DNA of 64,000 nt from Candidatus Kryptoniota bacterium (GTDB lineage Bacteria > Bacteroidota > Ignavibacteria > Kryptoniales > JAKASW01), in NCBI GenBank assembly GCA_024641705.1, contig JAHECO010000017.1, positions 1 to 64,000 of the forward strand, written 5' to 3'. Numbering within the stretch: position 1 is the first letter of the stretch; every line of letters starts with the position of its first letter. Under the pieces are notes generated by a model, which was not told the DNA's origin, made no database searches, and saw nothing but the letters and a program-made list of their open reading frames with translations. The translations under genes and the position numbers were made by a program. Below are positions 36,893 to 43,902 of this stretch, piece after piece.

Positions 36893-36997
36893 CGCGCGAC
36901 GGATAGCGACAGTCTACACCCGCCCGAACGCAACGAATCAGTCCCCGAATTTGTTCTGTCAAAGGAACCGGTATCTCAATTTTTAAGGAGTGAATCG

Positions 36998-37492
36998 ATG
37001 ACGAAAGGTGATGTCTCCGAACTCTTTGAGTATAACCAATGGGCTAAAGAGAGGCTCCTGAAGTCTCTCGATGCGATGAAAGCCGAAGACCTGGCGAAAG
37101 ACCTGCGTTCAAGTCACGGCGGCATTCACGGGACTCTGTTGCATATGGTGAACGCCGAAGGAATCTGGACGAGCAGGCTCGCGGGCGAACCTATCGCGCC
37201 GCTCAAGGGGGAAGAGATGAAGAGCCTGGACGACCTGCGGGCTAAATGGGATGAGTTTGACCGCAAGACTGCCGATCTGATCTCGGGCTTTTCGGAAGAA
37301 GACCTTCAGTCGGAATTTGAGTACCAGAATTCAAAAGGGAACGGGTATCATCAACCGAGGGTATGGGCGTTCGTTCAGCTATTCAACCATTTCACCTATC
37401 ATCGCGGTCAGATAGTGGCGATGCAGCGGCAGCTGGGGTATAAACCTGCCAATACGGATATCATAGGGTTCTACAGGGAAAAGAAAGGTTAG
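36998..37492 (+). CDS. DinB family protein
   Basis: A 164-residue four-helix protein of the DinB/YfiT superfamily of metal-dependent enzymes. Typical features are 'LFEYNQWAKERLLKSLDAMK', the first metal His in 'GTLLHMVNAEGIWTSRLAGE', and the paired His in 'QLFNHFTYHRGQIVAMQRQL'. Superfamily members include thiol transferases, but the reaction here is unknown. TAAGGAGTG gives a good ribosome site. It is the last ordinary chromosomal gene before the accessory region. Confidence 0.85.
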   Translation: MTKGDVSELFEYNQWAKERLLKSLDAMKAEDLAKDLRSSHGGIHGTLLHMVNAEGIWTSRLAGEPIAPLKGEEMKSLDDLRAKWDEFDRKTADLISGFSEEDLQSEFEYQNSKGNGYHQPRVWAFVQLFNHFTYHRGQIVAMQRQLGYKPANTDIIGFYREKKG

Positions 37493-37500
37493 GAGACCAC

Positions 37501-37529
37501 AGGATTTCGCAATTCGGATTTCGAAATTG
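37501..37529. repeat. Short AT-rich palindromic repeat
   Basis: The core GATTTCGCAATTCGGATTTC plus GAAATT is closely similar, in inverse orientation, to the repeat at 40455-40491. The two flank the older element remains. Confidence 0.45.
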
Positions 37530-37547
37530 AGTCAGGTGAAATGGTGT

Positions 37548-37994
37548 CTATTTTGGAAGACTGTCTCTCGGAACAAGAAGCCTTCCGGCGAACTCCCTGG
37601 CCTGTCACTCGGCCTTTCCCCAAAACCAACTCGGCATGGCTGCCTGCATATTCTTCCACTCCTCAAAGGTAACTGCGCGCAGTTTGGATATCACTGCCTT
37701 ATGCAGGAGAAAGTGTCCGGCTTCGTGAGCGATTGAAAACCTTATATGTACATCAGGGGCCGAAGGGTCATAGTCGATTTCTTTCAGGTCTGCTGTTAGA
37801 AACGCCTCTGTACCAGCGAACTGTTTCAGGTCGGCTACCGGAACCATTCCAATCCCCAGTCCGCGCTCGACGATTAAATCCACGTCGACCGGTATTTTGT
37901 CTCCCCGGTGGTTTTGTCTCAGTTTGTCGGCCTCCTTCCAGATAGATTCCTTTGGCAGCCTCGGAAGGGGTAACTTAGAGAAATCGACTCCCAC
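37548..37994 (-). pseudogene. ImmA/IrrE-type metallopeptidase, broken by TGA and truncated
   Basis: GTG start two bases after the HTH gene's stop. The first 129 residues hold 'VDVDLIVERGLGIGMVPVAD' and the zinc-protease motif 'FSIAHEAGHFLLHKAV'. It then stops at TGA 37605-37607 right after 'PSWFWGKAE'. The same frame continues 'QAREFAGRLLVPRDSLPK' to a TAG at 37548, and ImmA proteins normally read 'E-W-Q-A-x-E-F-A' here. The TGA therefore replaces a Trp codon, and the C-terminal part is also missing. ImmA proteases cleave their paired HTH repressor; this one looks dead. Confidence 0.75.
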
Positions 37995-37996
37995 AG

Positions 37997-38359
37997 TTAT
38001 CTCTGCTTGAGCAGCTTTATTAGCTCGTCCAGTTCCTCTTGGGTGTGCTGTTTCCCGCTTATAGTGCGGAAGAAAACGGGGAGTTTCGAGACAATTTCCT
38101 CGTCTTCGTAAACGCTTTCGGGAATCCTGCCCTGGGCCACGGAAGCAAGGTTGAAAAACTCCAACCAGTCATCGGAGCCTTTCTTGAGGCCGACGATCTT
38201 AGCCACACGCTCCAAAACGTCCCTCTTGGAAGGCGGAGCGAGTTTTCCACGCTCGATCTTGCTCCAATTGCTCGCGTCCATCTGCGCCAGCTTGCAAAAC
38301 TCCCTGAGGCCAAGTCCCTTCTTCAGACGCTTTGCTTTGACAAACTCTCCAAACGTCAT
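37997..38359 (-). CDS. XRE-family HTH repressor of an HTH/ImmA pair (older copy)
   Basis: A 120-residue protein starting at the ATG at 38359 (AGGAGA upstream; the frame is open from 38473). The HTH is 'KKGLGLREFCKLAQMDASNW' followed by 'SKIERGKLAPP', and the C-terminal part 'LPVFFRTISGKQHTQEELDE' is shared with the HTH protein at 47133 ('LPVLLRTIASKQLTDEQLKE'). Same length and same order with ImmA, so the two are paralogues. It probably represses its own promoter through the palindrome at 38415-38445. Confidence 0.8.
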   Translation of the reverse strand: MTFGEFVKAKRLKKGLGLREFCKLAQMDASNWSKIERGKLAPPSKRDVLERVAKIVGLKKGSDDWLEFFNLASVAQGRIPESVYEDEEIVSKLPVFFRTISGKQHTQEELDELIKLLKQR

Positions 38360-38414
38360 TGGCTTGTCTCCTGTCTTATGTTTAACCGTATATGTCTCTG
38401 TGGTATTTCTTTTA

Positions 38415-38445
38415 CCGTTTGTGGTAATAAATATACCACAAACGG
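38415..38445. promoter_or_regulatory. Operator palindrome of the older HTH gene
   Basis: CCGTTTGTGGTA and TACCACAAACGG form a perfect 12-bp inverted repeat with a 7-base spacer, 55 bases before the HTH start. A third half-site, TGTGGTA, lies at 38399-38405, exactly 21 bp (two helical turns) from the matching half-site at 38420. Confidence 0.7.
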
Positions 38446-38567
38446 CATTGGCTTCAAGTGACAAATTGCACACAAGTGAATGATGGGGATCGCAAGGCCG
38501 GCAGAGGCATCAAGGCTTAAGAGCACTAATTGAGGCGCACTAAATATGGAGGTGCAGAAGAAGTAGA

Positions 38568-38690
38568 TTAAAGGGCCGCTGGTGGCGCCCTTATCCTGAT
38601 TGTGCCAAGCAGCTTTTCGCCTTGCTTGGATCGAAAGTAAACGCGAAACCCCTCGTGGTTACGCTGCGGGATGATTTGATTCTGTTGCAT
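38568..38690 (-). pseudogene. 40-codon fragment related to the element gene at 44383-44814
   Basis: After a strong ribosome site (GGAGAAAGGACA) the frame reads 'QRNHEGFRVYFRSKQGEKLL' and stops 11 codons later. The intact gene at 44383 has 'QPNHDGLRLFLHSKEGQRLL' in the same position, so this is a truncated or diverged relative; its remaining ~100 residues are absent. It may be expressed as a short peptide. Confidence 0.6.
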
Positions 38691-38910
38691 TGTCCTTTCT
38701 CCGTGTTAAATGCAGAGGGCAGCGGGACAATGCAAAGCCGAACGTGGGGACGGAGACCGCTGCTTCTCTCAAAATCTTGGACTTAGTGGAAATATTTTTG
38801 TCCGGCTTTATCATTGCCGTAGTAAACTAACATGGGGGGTGTTCGAGTGACGAGCCGTTCACCGGATCGGTGAGGAGCTGTTCACCAAATGGTTGGCTGT
38901 GACTTAAGAC

Positions 38911-39456
38911 TTAGGTAAGGCTGAAATCGAGCAAAACAAGCTCGACCGTCGCTCTCGAAAGGTCTTCGGGGTTTTTGTGGAACCCATTATTGGTCAACCA
39001 CTTCTTGAAACGGTTGGATGCTTGCTTTGCTTTGAGACCAGGGAATCTGCCCTCTCTTGCAATCCTCTCTCCTGCCTGCGAATACGATAGTTCTGGATTT
39101 TCCGAAAGCACCCCACAGAATTCCAAGTATAGACCAATTGGAATATTAGCGGTTCTTGTATTCTTTGCAATCGGTTGCAATATCCTTTTTGCCTGTTCAA
39201 CAAGGTGAAGCTTATCGCGCATCTTTAGGTCGACCATTGAGTCAAGAAGGTAGAGTTTGCGGCCTATCGGGGCCAACAGGAGATGAGAAAAGAGGTTGAA
39301 ACCTTTACCGTCTGTCATTTCTGACAACCGGTCAAATAAACCGCTCATGACACTTTTGTCCTGAATACTGGAGTAGCAGTCGTACAGATACATTAGCTTC
39401 TGGTCATCGCGCCATGAAAGTTGATATTGCGAAAGAAAGCCCTCTAACTCGCCCAT
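38911..39456 (-). CDS. Hypothetical protein of the older element, possibly 5'-truncated
   Basis: 181 residues, soluble, mostly helical. 'LYLLDSMVDLKMRDKLHLVE' and 'GLKAKQASNRFKKWLTNNGF' are its most distinctive parts. I do not recognise it. The frame stays open and protein-like upstream of the first ATG ('LTAARILELFKDSQNEWIAK', continuing to 39456), but contains no ATG, GTG or TTG before a stop near 39557. The natural start may therefore have been lost, or a rare start is used. Confidence 0.5.
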   Translation of the reverse strand: MGELEGFLSQYQLSWRDDQKLMYLYDCYSSIQDKSVMSGLFDRLSEMTDGKGFNLFSHLLLAPIGRKLYLLDSMVDLKMRDKLHLVEQAKRILQPIAKNTRTANIPIGLYLEFCGVLSENPELSYSQAGERIAREGRFPGLKAKQASNRFKKWLTNNGFHKNPEDLSRATVELVLLDFSLT

Positions 39457-39612
39457 CGCAGTTTCATAGATTTTTGCTATCCACTCGTTCTGGGAATCCT
39501 TGAACAGCTCTAAGATTCGTGCCGCAGTTAATTTGCAAGTTGTCTGTACTAAAGCTTAGAATTCTTTTCAGTTATCCACGGAGCCTCCGGGAACGCGCAC
39601 ACGACACATGAA

Positions 39613-40152
39613 TCACAGGCTCCGGTAATAAGCTATCGTTTCCCGGATAGCATCAATCACATCCCTGTCTATGGTGTAGGTCGTGGTGCCAAGTTCAACA
39701 GTACACTCGTGACTCGCGGCGCAAATCGTACTGAGGGAATCAATTTCAATCCTGGAGAGTGAAACTGTTGCGTGTTCGAATCGCATCCCGAAGTCACCTA
39801 TCGTATCTACTTTGGTCCAGCGAGACAAATCCCAAAATAGCGTTCCACCGCTGTCACTAATAAGGGCACTCTTGAAATGTATCCAATCTGCCCCGACGTA
39901 AGAGAATTCCAATGAGAAATCATTCGTCGATTGTTGGCGGGTAATAAACGCCGCGAGGGGCAGAGCACTGTATCGCCTCCGAATGAGGTAACCGCTTTCA
40001 ATAAATGCACCACCCTTAACGACATTGTAGGACACATATAATCCAGTGTGGTCTATTGGTTTGAAGTCTCCCCGGATAGGAATTAAGTAATTCGCGCAAG
40101 ATGCGGCGGCAAACGTTGCACAAGCAAACAGCAAAAGCCTCAGCAACTTCAC
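39613..40152 (-). CDS. Putative lipoprotein of the older element
   Basis: A 179-residue protein. The GTG at 40152 has AAGGGGA upstream and begins a lipoprotein signal peptide 'KLLRLLLFACATFAAASC' with lipobox AASC; the frame is open to 40209. The mature part ('RRRYSALPLAAFITRQQSTN', 'STICAASHECTVELGTTTYT') is unknown. The newer element also encodes one exported protein (45844-46278), without visible similarity. Whether this gene belongs to the element or to the host chromosome is unclear. Confidence 0.6.
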   Translation of the reverse strand: MKLLRLLLFACATFAAASCANYLIPIRGDFKPIDHTGLYVSYNVVKGGAFIESGYLIRRRYSALPLAAFITRQQSTNDFSLEFSYVGADWIHFKSALISDSGGTLFWDLSRWTKVDTIGDFGMRFEHATVSLSRIEIDSLSTICAASHECTVELGTTTYTIDRDVIDAIRETIAYYRSL

Positions 40153-40230
40153 GATGGTTCCCCTTTTCTTCTGCTGCTTAATCGTACTCCATAGTCTTCT
40201 AAAATACAAATAGCTGACAATACGGCTGTG

Positions 40231-40386
40231 TCAATGCCCCTCCAGCATCTTCACAGCCTTTGCCAAATTCTCGCGCCGGACATGGCTGCAAACCACTGTT
40301 GTCTTTGATCCGCTGTAACTCTCAGCGAACCTATGGAGGGAAATGAATTGGGGCGTTTAGGGATTACTCAGCTTGTTTTTGAATCC
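40231..40386 (-). pseudogene. Tyrosine integrase ghost: N-terminal and C-terminal pieces fused by deletion
   Basis: Read on the minus strand, codons give 'FKNKLSNP', a TAA, then 'QFISLHRFAESYS' directly joined to 'TVVCSHVRRENLAKAV' and 'KMLEGH' plus stop. The intact integrase at 47533 has 'FKDKLSQSQKPQFISLHKF', then 'ADSYS', and at the other end 'TTMIYSHVRREDLANAV', then 'KMLEGH'. About 245 central codons are missing, the catalytic Tyr is Cys, and a Gln codon became TAA. It ends ~110 bases from the tRNA repeat, as the intact gene does from the tRNA. Confidence 0.8.
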
Positions 40387-40403
40387 GGGATGGTACAACA
40401 GAT

Positions 40404-40421
40404 TGTAGAGTAAACTCTACA
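40404..40421. repeat. 8-bp perfect palindrome near the tRNA repeat
   Basis: TGTAGAGT-AA-ACTCTACA. It lies in the former upstream region of the integrase ghost, in the same relative place as the CTGTAC/GTACAG inverted repeat upstream of the intact integrase (48667-48686). Confidence 0.4.
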
Positions 40422-40454
40422 GTCCAAGATGAAAAGGGATTGAAGGAAGGCCTT

Positions 40455-40491
40455 GGAAATCCGAAATTCGCAATTCGAATTCCGAAATCTT
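40455..40491. repeat. AT-rich palindromic intergenic repeat
   Basis: GGAAATCCGAAATTCGCAAT followed by TCGAATTCCGAAATCT. It is related to the repeat at 37501-37529 and built of the GAATT/CGAAAT words seen in several gaps of this window. Confidence 0.5.
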
Positions 40492-40495
40492 ATGA

Positions 40496-40545
40496 GTGGA
40501 GCTGAGGGGAATCGAACCCCTGACCTCGTGAATGCCATTCACGCG
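40496..40545. repeat. Attachment-site copy: duplicate of the tRNA-Ala 3' half
   Basis: 50 bp matching 48736-48785 with one mismatch (A at 40510, G at 48750). It covers the anticodon arm, T arm and 3' acceptor strand of tRNA-Ala, then diverges. This is the distal junction left when an element integrates into the 3' half of a tRNA gene. Confidence 0.9.
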
Positions 40546-40587
40546 ATATAACGCAATTCCGTTTTGTCTTGAGCCTGTTTTGGGGTT

Positions 40588-40609
40588 TTGTACAGTGGAT
40601 TGTACAGTG
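40588..40609. repeat. Two direct TTGTACAGTG repeats
   Basis: TTGTACAGTG at 40588-40597 and again at 40600-40609, 12 bp apart and about 45 bp inside the attachment repeat. The same word occurs as TTGTACAGTT at 48679-48688 beside the other end. Candidate arm-type integrase binding sites. Confidence 0.5.
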
Positions 40610-40953
40610 ACTAACTCAATCCGGGGGGATAAAAGAGAAAAGCCGCTGAAGCGAAACTCCGGCTCTGCGTTGCCAAAGGCTCCAACAGCTTTCTCAGAGT
40701 AAACTTGTCTCGACGCAGATTCGAGTTTCATGGTACACTAAAGTTAATTCATGCCTCCCTGCGAAGTCAATAGCCTAAACATTGCAAATTCAGCGTCATG
40801 GTACAATGAAGCTTTAGGGGGGATTCTTCTACCTTCTACTTGTGTTATCTCGTCTAATGCGAAGATAGACGGCAAAGAATTGATTCTGAAGGCATGACCT
40901 CGACAAGAATTCCTTTTTTCCAAGAAGTCGATTGGTCAACGCAGCAAGCATGC

Positions 40954-41157
40954 TTATTCCGGCTTTACTCTCATATCGCGCTTACGGTCAGAAAGCTCTG
41001 ATTTGGACCGAGGTATGCAAACAAAGACCTTCAAACCCTTTTTCTCTGCCTCTTCAATAGAAGAAGCAACCGGGAACGGTTCCGGCTCTTTGTTGATTAG
41101 CCGAATTGCCTTTTCGAGTTTATCGATGCGGTTCTCGATGCTTTTGCTCACAGTCAT
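40954..41157 (-). CDS. Small hypothetical protein of the element
   Basis: 67 residues from ATG 41157: 'SKSIENRIDKLEKAIRLINK' (a short coiled coil), then 'SSIEEAEKKGLKVFVCIPRS'. The frame continues upstream as protein-like sequence ('LGVIVKELHIPPWGRAADSP') into the end of the previous gene but lacks a start codon. Its opening resembles the gene at 41244 ('VESRIKKIEETL'), so the two may be distant copies of one coiled-coil family. Function unknown. Confidence 0.5.
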   Translation of the reverse strand: MTVSKSIENRIDKLEKAIRLINKEPEPFPVASSIEEAEKKGLKVFVCIPRSKSELSDRKRDMRVKPE

Positions 41158-41243
41158 TCCCTTGCTTTCTTTAAGAATTCTTTTTGCCGGAGAGTCCGCA
41201 GCCCGACCCCATGGCGGGATATGGAGTTCCTTGACGATGACTC

Positions 41244-41444
41244 CTAATGTGTCTTTCTCCCGGCATCTCCTTCTTCGCTAGAGTGCGAGATAAGTTCCTG
41301 TTTGCCTTTTCGGTAAACATATTCCAAACGTTCCATTTCGCCTTTGCCGATATGACTTATCTGGAGAATTATCCTAATCGGCTTTCCCGGTGTAGGGGAA
41401 AGGGTCTCTTCGATTTTCTTGATTCGTGATTCCACCCTGTTCAT
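41244..41444 (-). CDS. Small coiled-coil protein of the element
   Basis: 66 residues: 'MNRVESRIKKIEETLSPTPG', then 'KPIRIILQISHIGKGEMERL' and a charged tail. Its ATG overlaps the stop of the upstream gene by four bases (ATGA), so it belongs to the same operon. Not recognised. The C-terminal end overlaps the open frame that leads into the gene at 40954, so a frameshift joining the two is possible. Confidence 0.5.
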   Translation of the reverse strand: MNRVESRIKKIEETLSPTPGKPIRIILQISHIGKGEMERLEYVYRKGKQELISHSSEEGDAGRKTH

Positions 41445-41752
41445 TCCGGTTCACTGTTGACTTTGGTCTCTAATTCGTCCAATCGTTCCTCGATGTCGGA
41501 ACCCTGAGCAATCGTGACATAAGTGCTTAACAAATAGCTCAACGTCTTTGCATCGTTCCCGCTGACTTCGCCCCTGATGAAGGAACGAATAAGTCTCGAA
41601 CATAGCCGTTTAACGTCCTTCAAATTGCTCAATCTACCGGGCTTTAAACCTATCGTTTCTGCAAGTTCCGCCCGTGTAAGTTTTTGAGTATTGATAACCT
41701 CAAGGCTACTCCCCGGAGGGTCTGCGGCGTGTTTATGTGGTTCCTTGCTCAT
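41441..41752 (-). CDS. Small protein with a possible HTH, element operon
   Basis: 103 residues. 'KLTRAELAETIGLKPGRLSN' has the look of a helix-turn-helix, followed by helices 'RLCSRLIRSFIRGEVSGNDA' and an acidic coiled-coil end 'DIEERLDELETKVNSEPE'. Its size and layout recall small phage DNA-packaging or replication accessory proteins, but no family is recognised. It starts 16 bases after the helicase gene and overlaps the next gene. Confidence 0.55.
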   Translation of the reverse strand: MSKEPHKHAADPPGSSLEVINTQKLTRAELAETIGLKPGRLSNLKDVKRLCSRLIRSFIRGEVSGNDAKTLSYLLSTYVTIAQGSDIEERLDELETKVNSEPE

Positions 41753-41768
41753 TGGTTATTCTCCGAGA

Positions 41769-43232
41769 TTAAAATGGCAAGTTATCTTTTTCGACCTCGA
41801 CCGCGCCGAAGTCCTCAAGCGTGCATGCGGCTTGATTGTGATTCTCTGGCTTGCTTTGTTTTTGGTCGGCCTGACATAGGGCCGGACCGTCTCCGAAGTA
41901 TGCCCCGCGATCACCATGGAAGGGCAGCTCAACCAAAATGCCGCTCTCACCGTCACCTTGCTTAGCAATCTGAAGCATTGCTTTCCGTTCCTCGACTGGT
42001 CCGAAGGTGGAATCCGGCATCGGATTACTAAGCAGAAGGACTGTCCTGGCATCATACGATAACATGCCGGAATCCCTCATGTGCCCGAGTCCGGGCTGTG
42101 TAAAGTTTTCAGCCTCTTTGTTCAAAGGAGAGACGGTCAGAACGACTATTTCAAATTTAATGGCAAGCTGCGTGAGCTTCCATGAGAAATGAGCGACTTC
42201 GCGCTCCCGGTTTTGGAATCTCTCTTTGGGATCCGATGCGAGTTTCCCTATGTGATCCACCACAACGAATTTGACTCCACGGTCCCGGACAAGTTTCTCG
42301 ATTCTCAAACAAAGCTCGTTCACGGTCAAATCCGGTGTGCAGTCAAGAAAAAGCCTTCCCTGTCTCCGGCGATAATCCTGCACCGCGTTAGTATAACGCT
42401 TCGCGTCTTCTTTGGAATCGAAAAACGAATTAGGATTGCTCGCTTTGTGGATCGGCACTCTGCCAAGCTGAGCAATCGCCCGCGTCACCATTCGTGGCTT
42501 TGACATTTCGAGGCTGAAGTATCCCGTTGGAACGATTCGAGAAATACTCAGGAGTATTTGCAGGGCAAAGCTGCTCTTTCCGGTTCCGGTGTTTCCTGCA
42601 AGGACGACTGAATCCCCGAATTGGAATCCACCACCGAGTCTTGAATCAAGCTCAGCGAATCCGGTTCCAAGGAGACCAACTTCACCACGGTTGAAGCGTT
42701 CAACGTGCTCAAGATACACCTTCAGGCTTTCTTCGGTGTCCGTCACCGCCTTGGATTGCTTGCGGAAGGAGAGGAGCTTGTCAAGTTGTTCTCTCTGTGA
42801 ATCTGCTAACGCAAACGGGTCACCCCCGCCATTGTAACACTGCTGAATGTTGTCCGTGTTGCTTTCAATGATACTTCTGAGCATAAATTTTTCGGCTACT
42901 ATTTGGCAGTGTGCTTCAATATTGACAGTAGAAACGACAGAGTTCACAACCTCATTTAGGTATGCCGAACCCCCGACGTTTTCAAGTTTGCCCCGCTTCC
43001 TCAGCGCCTCTCGCACTGTGATAACGTCAACGGCTGTGCCTGCGTTCTGAAGTTCAAGCATTGCTTGGAAAGCTGTCCCGTTAGCTGTAGAGTAGAAAGA
43101 TTCAGGCTGCAAGAGTTCTCGCGCCACGGTTAAAGCATCTGTGGGGCTTAGAAGAATGGCTCCGAGCACCGCTCTTTCAGCCTCGATGTCTTGCGGTGGA
43201 ATGTGTCCACCTTGTTCAAATTCTGCGCTCAT
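41769..43232 (-). CDS. dnaB-like: DnaB-like replicative helicase of the element
   Basis: A 487-residue helicase. The ATG at 43232 overlaps the upstream stop (ATGA) and has GGAAGGGAG before it, so I prefer it to the open-frame start at 43355. The N-terminal DnaB domain reads 'IPPQDIEAERAVLGAILLSP' and 'YLNEVVNSVVSTVNIEAHCQ'. The RecA-like motor has Walker A 'VVLAGNTGTGKSSFALQILL', 'GYFSLEMSKPRMVTRAIAQL' and Walker B 'VKFVVVDHIGKLASDPKERF'. It would unwind the element's origin together with the adjacent organizer protein. Separate from any host dnaB. Confidence 0.88.
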   Translation of the reverse strand: MSAEFEQGGHIPPQDIEAERAVLGAILLSPTDALTVARELLQPESFYSTANGTAFQAMLELQNAGTAVDVITVREALRKRGKLENVGGSAYLNEVVNSVVSTVNIEAHCQIVAEKFMLRSIIESNTDNIQQCYNGGGDPFALADSQREQLDKLLSFRKQSKAVTDTEESLKVYLEHVERFNRGEVGLLGTGFAELDSRLGGGFQFGDSVVLAGNTGTGKSSFALQILLSISRIVPTGYFSLEMSKPRMVTRAIAQLGRVPIHKASNPNSFFDSKEDAKRYTNAVQDYRRRQGRLFLDCTPDLTVNELCLRIEKLVRDRGVKFVVVDHIGKLASDPKERFQNREREVAHFSWKLTQLAIKFEIVVLTVSPLNKEAENFTQPGLGHMRDSGMLSYDARTVLLLSNPMPDSTFGPVEERKAMLQIAKQGDGESGILVELPFHGDRGAYFGDGPALCQADQKQSKPENHNQAACTLEDFGAVEVEKDNLPF

Positions 43233-43876
43233 GCCTGCACTCCCTTCCTTGTCAATCCTAACCTTTGGCATTCTGCCAGGGGGTTCTTGTAGCCCCGGTA
43301 ATGCACCAACTCGGTCCCCGGAATCCATTTGAAGGCATCCTTTGAGTCGAAGCATCTTCTCACAAGCTCCACGGCTAATAGTTGCGGAACATCTTGCTCG
43401 ATCAATTCCTTCGGTTCTTCTTTGCCCGGAAGATAGTCCTTGAATCGCTCAGCCCTGCCAAAGAAGTTTTGCGGCTGAATCCTGTATTGTCTGTCTTGAC
43501 TCATGCCGTTTTGTGAGTAGCGGTCAATGCAAGCGATAAGTTGTTCCTTCGTGAATCCAGAGTTCAACCGCTTTTTGATGCTGTTCTTTGCATCTGTAGC
43601 AGCTCCCGGCCTAACCGTCTTCTTGTAGTGCTCATAGATTTCCTCCGAAACGGTAATATCTTTTCTGTATTCTATAGTCTCTATCTGTGTCACTTTGTTG
43701 TCACTTTGTTGTTCCTTTGCTGTCACTTCCGCTGTTATTTTTGTTGTCACCTTTGTTGTTACTTCGTTAATATCGCCTGTTCCATTTCCTTGATAGAGAG
43801 CCCAATTTTTCACGATTATCGTGGAATACTTGTTGTTACTTTTGGTGTCAATGTTGCCTGTCCTTTTCAGTGTCAC
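43229..43876 (-). CDS. Replisome-organizer-like protein, C-terminal part after a frameshift
   Basis: 215 residues from a GTG at 43876, but protein-like sequence in this frame continues upstream: 'FVSGRFTGSAECGLKPSTFW' directly before 'KAIVTLKRTGNIDTKSNNKY', a winged-helix pattern of phage replication initiators. The N-terminal partner lies at 43903-44115 in another frame. A Val-Thr-Thr-Lys low-complexity stretch (residues 37-64) follows, then 'RLNSGFTKEQLIACIDRYSQ' and 'QPQNFFGRAERFKDYL'. Stop overlaps the helicase start. Likely role is loading DnaB at the element's origin; the frameshift may inactivate it. Confidence 0.65.
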   Translation of the reverse strand: MTLKRTGNIDTKSNNKYSTIIVKNWALYQGNGTGDINEVTTKVTTKITAEVTAKEQQSDNKVTQIETIEYRKDITVSEEIYEHYKKTVRPGAATDAKNSIKKRLNSGFTKEQLIACIDRYSQNGMSQDRQYRIQPQNFFGRAERFKDYLPGKEEPKELIEQDVPQLLAVELVRRCFDSKDAFKWIPGTELVHYRGYKNPLAECQRLGLTRKGVQA

Positions 43877-43902
43877 GATTGCTTTCCAAAACGTACTCGG
43901 TT

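Larger units (their letters stand above)
37548..40495. mobile_element. Remains of an older integrative element (approximate limits)
   Basis: This stretch holds decayed or shortened relatives of the adjacent intact element: an HTH gene with a broken ImmA gene, a 40-codon fragment related to the gene at 44383, two unknown genes (one with no start codon in its apparent frame), and an integrase ghost ending about 110 bases from the tRNA-Ala repeat at 40496. I infer an earlier insertion at the same tRNA that has decayed. No second copy of the tRNA repeat was found at its left side, so the left limit is only a guess. Confidence 0.55.
40387..40953. other. Junction region between the two elements
   Basis: About 570 bases without a gene. 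It contains a palindrome (40404-40421), an AT-rich repeat (40455-40491), the tRNA-Ala duplicate (40496-40545) and TTGTACAGTG repeats (40588-40609). Further on are two similar stretches, ATGGTACACTAAAG near 40729 and ATGGTACAATGAAG near 40798. A frame at 40417-40731 on the minus strand reads through the tRNA piece and is not a gene. Confidence 0.6.

Noticed and set aside
40417..40731. 104-codon minus-strand frame beside the attachment repeat
   Set aside because: It reads through the tRNA-Ala piece ('VNGIHEVRGSIPLSST') and the AT-rich repeat; no ribosome site or homology expected.
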